DNA from: Lepraria neglecta
Taxonomy: Eukaryota > Ascomycota > Lecanoromycetes > Lecanorales > Stereocaulaceae
Length of the DNA stretch: 64,000 bases
Direction: 5' to 3'
Assembly: GCA_033220425.1 (NCBI GenBank)
Contig: CM065652.1
Span: forward strand, 2,480,001 to 2,544,000
Shown: piece after piece, positions 34,620 through 45,342 of the stretch
How the letters are laid out: each line of letters starts with the position of its first letter
Numbering within the stretch: position 1 is the stretch's first letter
Made by a program: the position numbers and the translations under genes
The notes under the pieces: model-generated
Databases searched by the model: none
What the model was told of the DNA's origin: nothing
The model's input: only the letters and a program-made list of their open reading frames with translations

Positions 34620-36654
34620 TCATAATGCGACATCAAGCACCAGACTCACGTCTCGGACCTGGCTCCCTGCTAGATCTTCGAGAACGGGTATCAGATCTAG
34701 CAGCTCGTTGTCGTGGGCATCTGAGAACCAACTGCTTATCGGTACGGCGTGTTGTGGGTGGAAGATGTAGGACGTGGGGGAGTTGTCGATGATGATGGTC
34801 TCTCGGAGGTCGCGGCCAACTTGTGAAAGATCCTAGAATACTGTTAGCAAAGCGCTGCGTTGGGATATGAGAGAGCATGTACGGACTTTTACGTAGTTGC
34901 CTTGATGGTTGTAGCAGCTCTCGCGAAACAGGCGGTGGTGGACGACTTTGTGGATGTCTAGTTGATCGAGAAGTGGATCACCGTACTAGAGCGGGAACTG
35001 TTAGTACTGAGGCAGGCGAGTCAAGTTGCTGACGTGCTTACCTTTGAGACTGAAGCAGTGAAAACCACAACCTCATAGAGCTCGCCCACACGCTTCATGA
35101 ACTGATCCACGCCAGGCCTCTTGATCACATAAACATTGTGGAACTGTCCCTCAATCTCAACAGGTATGGTGAAGTCGGCTTGGTGAAGTATCTGTAGCTA
35201 TGTCAGATCAATAACGTGAAGACCAGCAGGCGTACGTACCTTGAAGCTGCTGTGAACCAAAGTCTCGTCTAAATCTAGTACTAAGCACTTCCGACCTTTG
35301 AAATGAGGCTGCAGTGGCGGTAGCAGCCATTGTTTTTTCTCGTTGGGCACGACGGCGTTGGAGCTAGAAGCCGCGCGATCCTGACCATTTCGTGGAGGTG
35401 GAGGTGGTAGGTTTGTTTGTGCCTGTGCCAGCTCTCGAGTGCTGGTTGATGGCGCATCTGCAGCTGGAGCTACCGGTGGAGCATCGACCATTGCGATATC
35501 GCTATCTCTTTGTTCTTGCTGAGGTGTGCGATCGTTGATCGTGGTCCCTTGTTGGGCAACTGATTCTTCGGGCTCGATCAATTGGGGGGTGCTACAATGC
35601 CAGCTGCTTGTGCCGGAACAGTGCCTTGGCCGTTCGTCGCACCTTTTGGTGGAACGTCGGTTGTATGTAGAGGTGATATTTGTGCATCGCGAAGTGCGGC
35701 AGGCGCTGAAGTCTCTTTGGTCTCTGCTGCCGGCTGACTCAAAGGTGTCTGAGTAGATGGCTTCTCCGTCGTCACTCTTTCCTTCGACGATCTTGTGATC
35801 ATCGTGGGTTTCGCAGCTGGTTTCAGCTCTGAATACTCTGGTCCGCCTATGCTCTCCTCCGCGACTTTGGGTTCTCCTGTACTTGACTCCCCTGCGCTGG
35901 CGTTAGGTTTTACCATAGGCGTAGATTGCCTCCCAGCTTTTAGTTGCGGCACTTTCTTCGCCGGAACTTCCTGATCTCCAAGTTCAACGGTGTTGGCATC
36001 TTCTGGGGCACTGCAGCAATTCAGTATTGACAGGAGACCCCCTCTCTTCTTCTTTCTCGGAGGGCTTGTTTGATCTCCAGCTTCTGTCTGATCGCCAGCG
36101 ACTATGGGGTTCGCTTTCTCCTTCTTCGAACCTCGACTCGCAACACTACCAGTACGGCTCTTTGGTTTGATGCTGCCCTTGGACCCTCTCCTCGAATTCG
36201 ATGTTGGGTTAGCAACAGTCTGCTCGATCATCGGAGTTTCGCCCGAAGTCTGTCCGTGTGCATTTGAAGACGAGCGTATTGGTACTGCTGGTCCAACCGT
36301 CCCTTCTGCTGCCTTCCCCTGCGCCTCAGTCGATGCTCCCGATGGTGAAGCTAATGTCTCAGCGCCTACAACCTGTGTAGCTGATGGATCTTGGTCTGGT
36401 TGATTGGATGTTGCAGATAGTGTTGGAGAATTATAATTAGAGCTGAGTGTAGGATTTACCGTAGAGGAGGTGGAATCTGGCTTAGTCATTAGCATACTCC
36501 GCCATTGGAATTATAGAGATCAGTCCAAGGCAGGATCTTATCATACCGTAAGTATCTGAACCAGGGGGTTCCAGGTGCGTATTTGGTGGAAGGTCGTTGG
36601 CGACCGTGTTCGAGAACGGAGAATCCTCGTTCGCTTGCGTGATGTCGCTGCTCA
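34620..36654 (-). CDS. PSR1: PSR1/PSR2-type FCP1-like (NIF domain) phosphatase
   Basis: Six exons are likely. Exon 1 begins [14 protein letters not shown] at 36654, and the second starts at 36476. A long disordered, Ser/Pro/Thr-rich region follows. It contains [14 protein letters not shown], a basic and double-Cys motif like the palmitoylated N terminus of yeast Psr1, here internal. The catalytic domain starts [22 protein letters not shown], with the DxDxT nucleophile motif. It continues with [46 protein letters not shown] and [14 protein letters not shown]. In yeast, Psr phosphatases act at the plasma membrane in the salt and general stress response. Between 35500 and 35590 an intron (GTAGCA..CTCAG, phase 0) best explains a change of frame; a lost C in a C run there is the alternative. 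Confidence 0.88.
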
Positions 36655-37827
36655 TGTGGGGCCACGCGTCAACCTCAAAGAGGCCGAGAGATGGCTATCG
36701 CTGCAGTGACTCGTTGACCGCGTAGCTTTTCCTCCCAGCTGATAGTCCGTCCCGAGGTGGCTCCGCTCAGTGTATAACCTCTCCCAGCGGCTGCCACTTC
36801 CCAATTTGCAAAGTAACGTTTCCAGCTCTTGAACCTTTATTCTGACCATCTACACCAACATCAACACATCCTCCTACTCCTGCAGACTCCGGTGCTGGGT
36901 TGTTGATCAGGCTGGAAATGAGTGGTGCGGCGTTTGCGACCGGACAGCAGTAGGGACTAGAGGGACAGAGTTTTTCGTAGCCGATTGACGAAGGGAGAAT
37001 ATACAATGAGATTACTGTCCGTGCTTGCGACAACTGGATGGGTGTTTAGAAGGTTTGACAGCCGTTAAACAAGAGGGATGTCAAGGTTGAAGTCGCGATG
37101 CGGAAGCGGATTGGGGATGCTTGTCACTAGCCACAGCAATTTCAGGGCACAGGGGGCAAATCCAATCAAAACACAGGTCACACAGCACTACAGCCACGAT
37201 AACATAAGACGAACAGATAGCAGTAAGTATACTCAGACTGCACAACTGCCTTCATTTATTTTATCTATGTCAAGACTTGGCTGTGCTGGTGTTACGCATA
37301 CCTCAGCACTCGAAAAGTCGAATTTGCAACAAAACTTGATTAGGATTGAGGCTTCTAGACGCGCACATGAAAGAAGTGGGCTGGGGGGGCGGCAGAAGCA
37401 AAGCTGTGGCTCCTTTCCACCTATCGGAGCAGATGTTGACCCTTCCGTCAAGTGTGATTGACGAAGCCAGCGACCAGGCTAGTGCCCAGTTTGAGATCGT
37501 CGCACTGTCATGCGCCACTCCTTCGACCATTTCTCCGGTTCAATGCCGAACCGAGCTATATCTACCAGATGATCAGGTCTCGAAGGCTCCTTGTTCCCTT
37601 TGCAGCTCGGGTCTTGCCTTGAAACCATGTCTCTTTGGCCAGAAAAGCAAACTTTGTATCAAAACCGTTACATCACTGGCGCGGATAGTCCGCTTGGCCG
37701 CATAGCTGTCAATGCCCGTGGTGTTGATCTCCCGCCATACGTGCTTCATGTAGGCCATGGCGGATTGAGAGTAGCCTGAGACCTGGAGAAGTGCGAGGAC
37801 TGTTATGCAGACCAGATGCAGTGGCTT
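36655..37827. other. Intergenic; possible extra exon of GH18 gene
   Basis: No separate gene was identified. On the minus strand, a frame at 37573-37758 (MAYMKHVWREINTTGID) lies just after the GH18 stop. A GTGTGT donor before that stop and an AACAG acceptor could join it to the GH18 frame, but I cannot decide. The right part of the interval lies beyond the 3' end of the GH18 gene; the left part is upstream of the phosphatase and should hold its promoter. Confidence 0.35.
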
Positions 37828-38703
37828 TCAGCAATTCCTCACACACCTCATTATCGCGGCCGCCCATTCCCACGGCGCACCCTCATCTCCAGGCCTGCTG
37901 TTGTAGTATTCCCAACCCATCACTCCCCCGAAGCCAGGATAGAACTGCGCCAGCGCAGCCAAGGTCCTCCTCAATTCCTCGAATTCTATGTAGCCATGCC
38001 CAAGTCCTGGATTCGTCAAGACACCCACAACGACTTTTTCTGGCTTCCAGCCCTGGCGCAGAATAGCATCGTAGTCTATGAAGCTTTCTAATCGCCCCCA
38101 ATTGTTGTAGAACTGCGTGTTGTACCAAGCTATGCTGCCGCCTCGTATGACTTCTAGAGCCTCATAGTCGAAGCCGGAAAGGTGGGGGCGACTTTGGAGG
38201 GCGGTGGCTACTGGAGCAAGTGTGATGATGAAGTCGGAGCCGAAGTCTGCTTTCAGACGGTCGATGAGCCTGATTATACCGCCCAGGGACATCTCCTCTT
38301 CGACATCTAGATCCAACCCCTCCAGATTGTGAAATCTTATCATATCCCGTAAAGGCACATAGTATGCTTCGAATTCGGCGTCGCTCCTATCTAGCCGTTG
38401 GAAACTGCCTTGAGCAGCGCCGCCGAGCATGCCAAGGACTTTGACGCCAATGTCCTGCATGACGGCGACTTCTTCCCATAGCGGGGCATTCTGCGGCGCG
38501 TGTGGTGGGTCATTGTTGAGGGTGATGTTGCCTGGTGGGTCATTGAGGTGGATGGCTGCGATGATCAGGTGGGTGATTGGAACCGAGTCAGCAGCCTCGG
38601 TGACGAGCGGGAGGACGGAGACGAAGTTGTTGTTGCGGAAGTGCGTTTGATGGTAGCAGACTACTCGCGGTTTGTGGGGTCGGGGCGGAATTGTGGGAGG
38701 CAT
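37828..38703 (-). CDS. GH18 glycosidase (chitinase/ENGase-like)
   Basis: Single-exon frame of 291 residues. The sheet-3 and sheet-4 motifs of GH18 are present: VKVLGMLGGAAQGSF and LEGLDLDVEEEM, where the DxDxE core keeps the catalytic Glu. Later blocks are FIITLAPVA, SIAWYNTQFYNNWG and FGGVMGWEYYNS. Family 18 hydrolyses beta-1,4 bonds of chitin, or the chitobiose core of N-glycans. The short single domain with VCYHQTHF at the start is like small fungal members and endo-N-acetylglucosaminidases. No signal peptide is visible (MPPTIPPRPHKPRVV), so it may be intracellular or the true start may lie upstream. Confidence 0.88.
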   Translation of the reverse strand: MPPTIPPRPHKPRVVCYHQTHFRNNNFVSVLPLVTEAADSVPITHLIIAAIHLNDPPGNITLNNDPPHAPQNAPLWEEVAVMQDIGVKVLGMLGGAAQGSFQRLDRSDAEFEAYYVPLRDMIRFHNLEGLDLDVEEEMSLGGIIRLIDRLKADFGSDFIITLAPVATALQSRPHLSGFDYEALEVIRGGSIAWYNTQFYNNWGRLESFIDYDAILRQGWKPEKVVVGVLTNPGLGHGYIEFEELRRTLAALAQFYPGFGGVMGWEYYNSRPGDEGAPWEWAAAIMRCVRNC

Positions 38704-39223
38704 TGTTTGGGGTGGGAAGATCGAGTTCTGGTGCCAATGGGATCTTAGCCTTCAGCCAATGGCATGCCGCACTACACTATCAGCAGCTCTTTCCATCTAC
38801 AAACCTATGGAGCTTTTTGTTAATGTTCATTAGCCCAAAAATCTTTATAGTTATTTAGGCTTTGATCGTAGCGAAGTTAAAAGCTAGATTAATGTTTTGC
38901 TCATTCCACATCATCCTTCACAACCTTGACAACGCCAGATGGGTATGTACAGATCATAAGCCTCTTCCAACCTACTCCCCCACTCTTCTCCCACGATTCT
39001 CCCCCTGGTACTACCTGCTCAAGTCCACATTCTCCGTTTGCCTTTCACCTGTTCTCATTTTTGCCTTCTCAAACCATGGCAGCGCCACACAGGGCAGCAA
39101 AGGATCCCGCAACGGCCCAATCCGGTCTCAGCATCCCGTCTGCGCTTGAGGCCTTCGTGGCTGAAGGAGATGGGCTCGAGGTGCTTGACGACATTGTTGA
39201 CGAGGACATAGCTGCGTGCACGG
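38704..39223. other. Intergenic, no gene recognised
   Basis: This is the upstream flank of the GH18 gene on the minus strand. No clear motif or second gene is seen. Confidence 0.35.
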
Positions 39224-39421
39224 TTAGCTTCGCTCTTCGAAGACCAGGCCGAGTAGCTTACTCGTGGAAGAAAGTGATGATACAGCCGCGGCGGAGCCTG
39301 CAGCGTCACCAGATCCCGAGTCAGTGCTCCCGCTATCACCACTTCCGCTGCTGCCAACTGGCGATTGGGCATATGCCAGAGCGAAGAGCCCGAAGGATAG
39401 AACGATCTTGAGGAAATACAT
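39224..39421 (-). CDS. Possible small secreted Ser/Gly-rich protein
   Basis: The ATG at 39421 gives MYFLKIVLSFGLFALAYAQS, a good signal peptide with a likely cut after AYA. A Ser/Gly/Asp-rich mature part of about 45 residues follows (SSGSGDSGSTDSGSGD) and ends LLGLVFEERS. No cysteine is present. It could be a cell-wall or effector-like peptide, or the first exon of a longer GPI-type protein. The overlapping plus-strand frame is less convincing. Confidence 0.4.
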   Translation of the reverse strand: MYFLKIVLSFGLFALAYAQSPVGSSGSGDSGSTDSGSGDAAGSAAAVSSLSSTSKLLGLVFEERS

Positions 39422-41067
39422 CGTCAATTGGTAGATGCGGGTTTTGGTCAGCAGGTGCGGATATCAATTGACTGGAGAGAAAGAAGCCCAGAATTGCTGG
39501 GCATTTTAAACATGCAATCAATGGTTCGCATGAAGGTCAAACGAAAGATGACGACAATGAAAAGCTACATGCAATTGCCAGAACTGGTATATTGCCATCA
39601 AAATCGAAGCTGCCATTGTGCAGTATCTTGCACCTCAGAAGGACTGCTTGCAGGACACGAGGGACAGACTTCAATTTTGATAGGCCCCGGGATTGCTTGA
39701 GAGTGGATGGCAGCGGTCAGTCCAGGCGTCAACTCCGAGCAGATCACCATGGACTTTCATCACGTGCAGAATCGGAATTGTTGCGATTGCCTATGTCATG
39801 AATCGGCACAACGGGAAAGCTGCAGGTTGCATACGGAACAACCGGCATCAATATCTCATCATTATTCTCATGGTCAACTACCGTGCCTTCCTCGGTGCAA
39901 TAAAATGTACGAGTACGATGGTAGGGTTGAATCATTCTTGTATCTTCCAAGTATCCTCCACCTGCTTTCACGTGGAGGATGATTGGTTCGGAAACAAAGG
40001 TGCCGTGCAGAACAGCGACGTTGACAGATGAAACCACCATTTTTCTGCTGTGAAATTTGAAAGTATTGAGCCCAAGTCCTGGATTATGCCAAAGGCGGAG
40101 ATCGAAAGAGATTGAGCTAGAAATCGTTGATGAACACTGAAGAGAGAGAGGAAGCAGATGGCTGTGGCTCCAATAATAACAGACAGAATATTTCACCAAA
40201 GGTTATCCCCAACGACGGTCCTGGATACTCCAAAGTGCATCTGGCTGGCGTCTCCACGCTGGCGTAATTTGCGCAAGTGATGAACACACGACCTGAGGGT
40301 ATGATTTCCCAAAGTCAAAAATATTCCTGGTGAGATTGGCCCTGACTGGATCCAATTGGGCTAGCGTGTGAGCGACGCAATCCATTTGCATGAAAGCCTA
40401 CGGCAGACATCGGTGGATCTAGCCAATCAATAATGACTATAGGATTTCTTGACATCATGGCCCCAGGGATTGGCGGTCTCCGCCTTCGAAAAAGTCATGT
40501 GTTGATGCTCCATATCCTCCCGTAGACTAAAACAAGCAGCAGGCAAGGTTCGTGGCGATGTTCTTTCGGTGGCGTTTCTGAATATCGGAATAGCTTACCC
40601 TAGTGCTTCGCTTAGTAACGTTAACATCCGCTTTGGGAACATCTTCCCCGCACTCTTGCGAAGTCTACGACGGACAATCAAAAAGTCCGATTCTCTTCAG
40701 CAAATCACGTATCTTACTAGAGATGACATCTACGCTATGAGTGCGGCTATCGACGACTAGCTAGCAGCTGCCGAGATGTGGGAGATCCAGATCGGCTTAG
40801 CCTTAGCAAGGTTCCTACCAAAGATCAGGCTGAGCGCTCCTACCGGAGGTACTCATGATGCACGCAGTCATGATGTCACTTTTCGCGCAAAGAGTAAACG
40901 ACGCGTCGGATTGGTGTGGTTATGCTGAATCGAACATGGTAATATGGAAGCTGGGGAGAGCTTCAAATACTGCTTGGCTCCTCCTGCAGGAACCGTTCTT
41001 CTAACTACACCTTTCAAGCTATCAATTCTCACCGAAGAGCCTCCAAAACAATCCACGAGCCTCCAAA
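39422..41067. other. No gene recognised with confidence
   Basis: A minus-strand frame within 39744-40199 contains MVVSSVNVAVLHGTFVSEP and could be a 98-residue protein of unknown kind, but it has no motif. A plus-strand frame at 40569-40760 is likewise unassigned. The last 200 bases should contain the promoter of the ferritin-like gene. Confidence 0.35.
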
Positions 41068-42098
41068 ATGCGTTTCTCTCTTGTGGCCGCCGGCCTTCTG
41101 GGCTTGGCTATTGCCCACCCCGTCGAGAAGAGGCAGGCTTTGCCACCTGTTGACAGCATGACGGACGAGTCTATCCTCCAGTTGGCTCTCTACCTTGAGC
41201 ATCTCGAGTTGGTCTTGTACACCAGCGGCTACGAGAACTTCACGGATGCAGAGTACACTGCTGCTGGCTTCCCTGCCGGGTTCCGTGAGAATGTCGGTGT
41301 GATTGCTTCGGTATGGAAAATCAAATAATCGTCTATAAAACGGTCTTCGCAGAAATAGTATGGCTAACATTCTAATCTCGATAGCACGAGGCTACCCATG
41401 CCGCTACCATTAGCTCCATTCTCGAGGCTGCTGGCTACTCACCCGTGCCACCATGCACATACAAGTTCCCCTACGACTCGCCCACCTCCTTCGTCGACCT
41501 CGCCAACATGATCACATCTGTCGGCATCGGCGCATACCTCGGCGGAGCTCAAAACCTGACCGATGACCCAACTTTGCTTACTGCAGCAAGCAGCATCCTC
41601 ACAGTCGAGGCGCGCCACGACTCCTACCTCCGAGCCGGTGTTGGAGGCTCGCCATTCCCCACAGCTTTCGACACCGCCTTGACTGGCGTTTACGCATACA
41701 ACTTGGCTCAGATGTTCATCGTTTCTTGCCCGATGCAGCTCCCACTCACCATCTTGCCAAAGCTTACGCTCAAGTCCCCTGCGATGCCACCACCAAACCT
41801 CCAGCCCCCAACTCCCGCTGGTACCCCATTGCAGTTCACCTATGACCCCTCGACTTTCTTCGTCCAGCCAGCTGCAGGCGCACCACTTTACATTGCCTTG
41901 ATCAACATGGTCACCAACATCACCTACACCGAGGTCACCAGCTGCGGCACCAACTGTGCCCAGATCCCTGTGCCTGCAGGTGCTGCAGGTGCTGCATTTG
42001 CCGTGCTGACGACGTTCAGCGGTGCTGATAATTTGAATGAGAACCAGCTTAGCGCCTTAGGTTCTTTGACTGGACCTGCTGAGGTCATCCTGTCTTAG
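41068..42098 (+). CDS. Secreted ferritin-like protein (Rds1 type)
   Basis: Two exons (41068-41310, 41385-42098) encode 318 residues. MRFSLVAAGLLGLAIAHP is a signal peptide, followed by a VEKR site that a Kex2-like protease could cut. The Ferritin_2 fold is shown by LALYLEHLELVLY, RENVGVIASHEATHA across the intron, and TVEARHDSYLRA, which supply the Glu and His residues of a four-helix di-metal site. Relatives include the fission yeast stress protein Rds1 and many fungal secreted proteins. Whether they bind iron or act as enzymes is not known. The C-terminal part (VTSCGTNCAQIPVPAG) is typical of the family. Confidence 0.88.
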
Positions 42099-44039
42099 AC
42101 GTGGGTGACAATCCAGCAGGGAAGATGGCTGTAGAGGTAATGATTGCAATGAGACAAAAGCTTGCATTATAATGACTCAAACACATGTACATATCTGTAA
42201 TCCTAATCTATAATCAGGACGCTCTTGCTCACAATAGTGCAACTGTGCTTGTATAAATTCTGATTCAGAATGTGTACGGCTATGAAATTGACCTCGAACA
42301 AACTGTTGCGTCTTTTGTGCGAGATTTAATCATCCCTAGGCTTTTCAATACAGTGTGTCAGTCTGTGTGTGTGTTTGTAATTCCTACTCGGAGGGGGATG
42401 GCCAGGATTCTAGCCGTGCCCCCTACCCGGCCTTCTGGCCATGTTCAGTTAAATATAAAGTAATTTGTTGTGTCCAGTAGCGTACTACCAGACACCGTAA
42501 ATATTTGAATAGTAGAACGCCTAAATCCTTGAATATACTGCAACGCAAAAACACGGCTAGGCCCGGTCCCCATCAACGTAAAAAGGAAAAAAGTAGCGTT
42601 CGCTGAACCAGAACTTTAGGACGGCATCCGGTCCCCTAGGGTGACGATTACCTAGGGCCCTTCCGCACGTCGCTTCCCCGGAAAAAGTAATGGTTATTAT
42701 GATTATGGGCCCCCGGATACCGTAGATATGGGGGCGTACCCGCGTACATACGCCTGTTCTCTTGTCTGGTTCCCCTCCTGTGAAAGAGGAGGTAGCCGGT
42801 CCACCAAAACAAACACCGTAGTAATTGACGCCGGGCCGTTGGTTTTTAGGTAGGTTTTCAATGATCCGTTGGGGTTCGAGGTAACTTTAGCGTTATCGCC
42901 GGCTCGTTAAGAGGAGGGAGGCTCGCCTTCAGGAGTTATCGACACCGCGCGTCGAGTCGATTAGGTAGGAATCCGCCGTTGTGGCCTTCGATCTACCGGA
43001 TTCCGTTGCGAAGTATTACCTGTGTACCTTATGAATGTTAGGCCACGTCTACGAGGCCCGACTTTCGGGTCGGTTTGGCCCATATTCGCCCCTATTCGAC
43101 GCGTTCGTAGGTTTGCTTTCTCTATGCTCCCTCTCTACTTCCCCTCTACTCCCCCTCCACTCCCTGCTGCTTCGTCCCTTTCGGCCATATTTTTCTCTCC
43201 CCCGCCCTGTTGACTTCCTTTTCTTGCTTTGCACGCCGGTTAATTTCTTCCGCTGTCGTTTCCCACCCAACTTTAGACGCCGGTTAAAATGGAGCCATTA
43301 TTTAACTTCCCCTGTGATATGAGAGACCATGCATTGCTCCTCCACTGAAACCCTCTTACTCTTCCCACCGTACTATGTCCTGGCCCTTCTCCTCCATTTT
43401 ACCATTTAGACACCTGAATTTCTGGCCGCCGATCCCTCCCCTTTCTCGTCCTCCATTCAAATTTACTCTACATCTTTCTTTTTGATCAGTGTTTCTCTCT
43501 TTGTCCTGTAGCTGCCAAAGCCTTCATTTGCCTGCCGGCTCTCTTTTTTTGTCTTCGAGGCTGACTCTCTTTTTCTCCTTTTTTATTTTTGACGACGCGG
43601 CAACGAATGGTCATGAATCGCTACTTGAAAGCAAGCTCAATTGTGATAAAGTTCCCAAGAAGCTTAAGATTTGTACAGAGACAGTGTACAGGCGAATGTT
43701 GGGATCTTTGGGACGAGTGGGCACCGGTTTACCTGTTCGCACATGAATATAGCCTTACACACCTTCACTGACTGAGTATGCTGTCAATAAAATAAATACA
43801 AGAGGAGAAACCCCGGTGTTAGTCTTTACAAGATAAAGCCTATCAAGCATCTCATCGAGGGCGTTCTCTCGTTTTTCGCAGATGCTCTGCTGGCGAACAG
43901 AGTCCACGCTCGTCATGGCTAGCAAATGCACGAGACTCTGTGGGACAAGTATTACAGGTAGAAATATATCACTCTATATGAGCCTTTTGGTACATTTTTT
44001 CGGTGTAAAATCCCTGCAACTATCATCGTGGAAGCCCTC
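42099..44039. other. Gene-free stretch of mixed composition
   Basis: From about 42350 to 43050 the DNA has many TAG/CCGG-rich segments and no open frame, and it looks like old inserted DNA of unknown family. A short inverted repeat, ATGGCCAG and CTGGCCAT, lies at about 42399-42441. From 43110 to 43600 it is strongly pyrimidine-rich (CTCCC and TTTCTC runs), as in fungal promoters. A frame at 43604-43771 has no recognisable motif. Confidence 0.4.
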
Positions 44040-45095
44040 TTATTGCTGCTGAGGAGCTGCGTGCAACTGGGGCACATTCTTAGTTAGTATTCGAAACTTC
44101 ACTGCCATAGCGCCAGGTAATAACAGAACTTACTGCGAAACGGCTGAACAACTCAAACTCCATTCGCTCCGCGGCCTTTGGGCCCCCACACATCTCACCC
44201 AGAACATCCGAGCCCGGAGGGAAGTCGATTTCGAAGATTGGCTCTCCAGCACTTCTCATATTCGCAAATACAGCTTGTCGAAAATGCCACCGAAGAAGTT
44301 CATCACAGGGTCTATCGGGATCATTGCGAAACTGCTCATCAAGGAATTTGCCTGCGATGTCATTTCCATCATCCGCAAAACAAACGATTTTATGATTATC
44401 CTACAATTATTAGTAGCTGGAAATTTAAGGGAGGGCGTGTGTGGTCATACGTCAGGATTGATTGAGATGTCATAATTATCAAAGAGCCCGTGAATATCTG
44501 CTCTTAACAATAGCCCGTTTTGCTTTGAATTAATTGTCTCCCCGTTAGCAGCCGGAATAATAATCCAACGAGCAAAATTGTGCTGAACCCAGTGGCCTTC
44601 ATAGGCGAGAGGAAAGATGTGTGCAGCTTCGAATCCCTTCCAATGATTACGATAAGCACCCAGTACTATATTGCCTGTGATGACACATCTGCCATCTCGT
44701 CTACGTATTTCGTCGCGGAATGACTGAAGACGACTGCCTGTAGACAATGAAATCGTGCGTGTGAGAAAAGGCTCCTTGCTGACGGTGAAGGACCCTATAG
44801 ACTATAAACCAATAGGCCCCACCAGGAGAAGGGCCAGAGGCTTACCTACAACATAGTAGTCCCCGCGGGGCAGTGGTTCTTCATTTTTCTCTAATGTAGC
44901 AGAGGTTTCATGTTCGATGGAAAAGGAGGATTGAAACAGTAGAAAATTTTCCACCATTGAGTAAAAATTGGCCTTGGTCACACCGTTGGTCAGGATCAGA
45001 CCACCAAGTAATGTTACCCGATCTTTGGCATCGTATAAATGGACGTTGCGTCCTATGGATCTATCAGCGGCCATGATGAGATGATCGAAGGGCAT
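44040..45095 (-). CDS. HNH_2-type endonuclease domain protein
   Basis: Four exons are predicted. The N-terminal part reads RNVHLYDAKDRVTLLGGLIL, then TNGVTKANFYSMVE, a block found before the nuclease in many Pezizomycotina proteins. The HNH domain has RDGRCVITG, FEAAHIFPLAYEGHW and NGLLLRADIHGLFDNYD, so the His, Asn and His of the motif are present. Exon 3 (ending with FELFSRFA) and a last short exon ending PQQQ are joined by GT..AG introns. The frame is intact. These proteins are common and multi-copy in filamentous fungi, and their role is unknown; a link to mobile DNA or to defence is speculation. It is transcribed divergently from MDM12. Confidence 0.85.
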
Positions 45096-45342
45096 CAGCT
45101 TGCTGGAAATGTATTTACTTCTTTGCCTCGGTAGCTCGGACCGGCTCCTCCCGGCTTTTGCTCTTAACCCTAACGGGGTAAGCCTCGCTTACGGCGCAAC
45201 TTTTCGCTCCAATCTTGTTCCACGATACGTTGAAAAGTGAATGTCAGCGTGAACAATTCGGGTATAACCTTCCTCTAGCGTTATGTCCGAAGAAATACCC
45301 AAACCTCTCACCACCTCGTAATCTTGACCAATCCGCCATGTA
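45096..45342. promoter_or_regulatory. Divergent promoter region, HNH gene / MDM12
   Basis: Two start codons face away from each other across 247 bp, which must hold both promoters. No TATA box stands out. Confidence 0.4.

Noticed and set aside
36104-36403. Plus-strand frame opposite the phosphatase N-terminal region
   Set aside because: The minus strand has the NIF-domain gene with spliced, conserved blocks; this frame has none.
40441-40560. IGGL-containing frame resembling an FAD-binding start
   Set aside because: Only a few residues match, the frame stops quickly and no further monooxygenase motif follows.
42350-43050. Possible decayed retroelement end
   Set aside because: Composition is unusual but I could not find paired end repeats, a target duplication or any coding trace, so no element is called.
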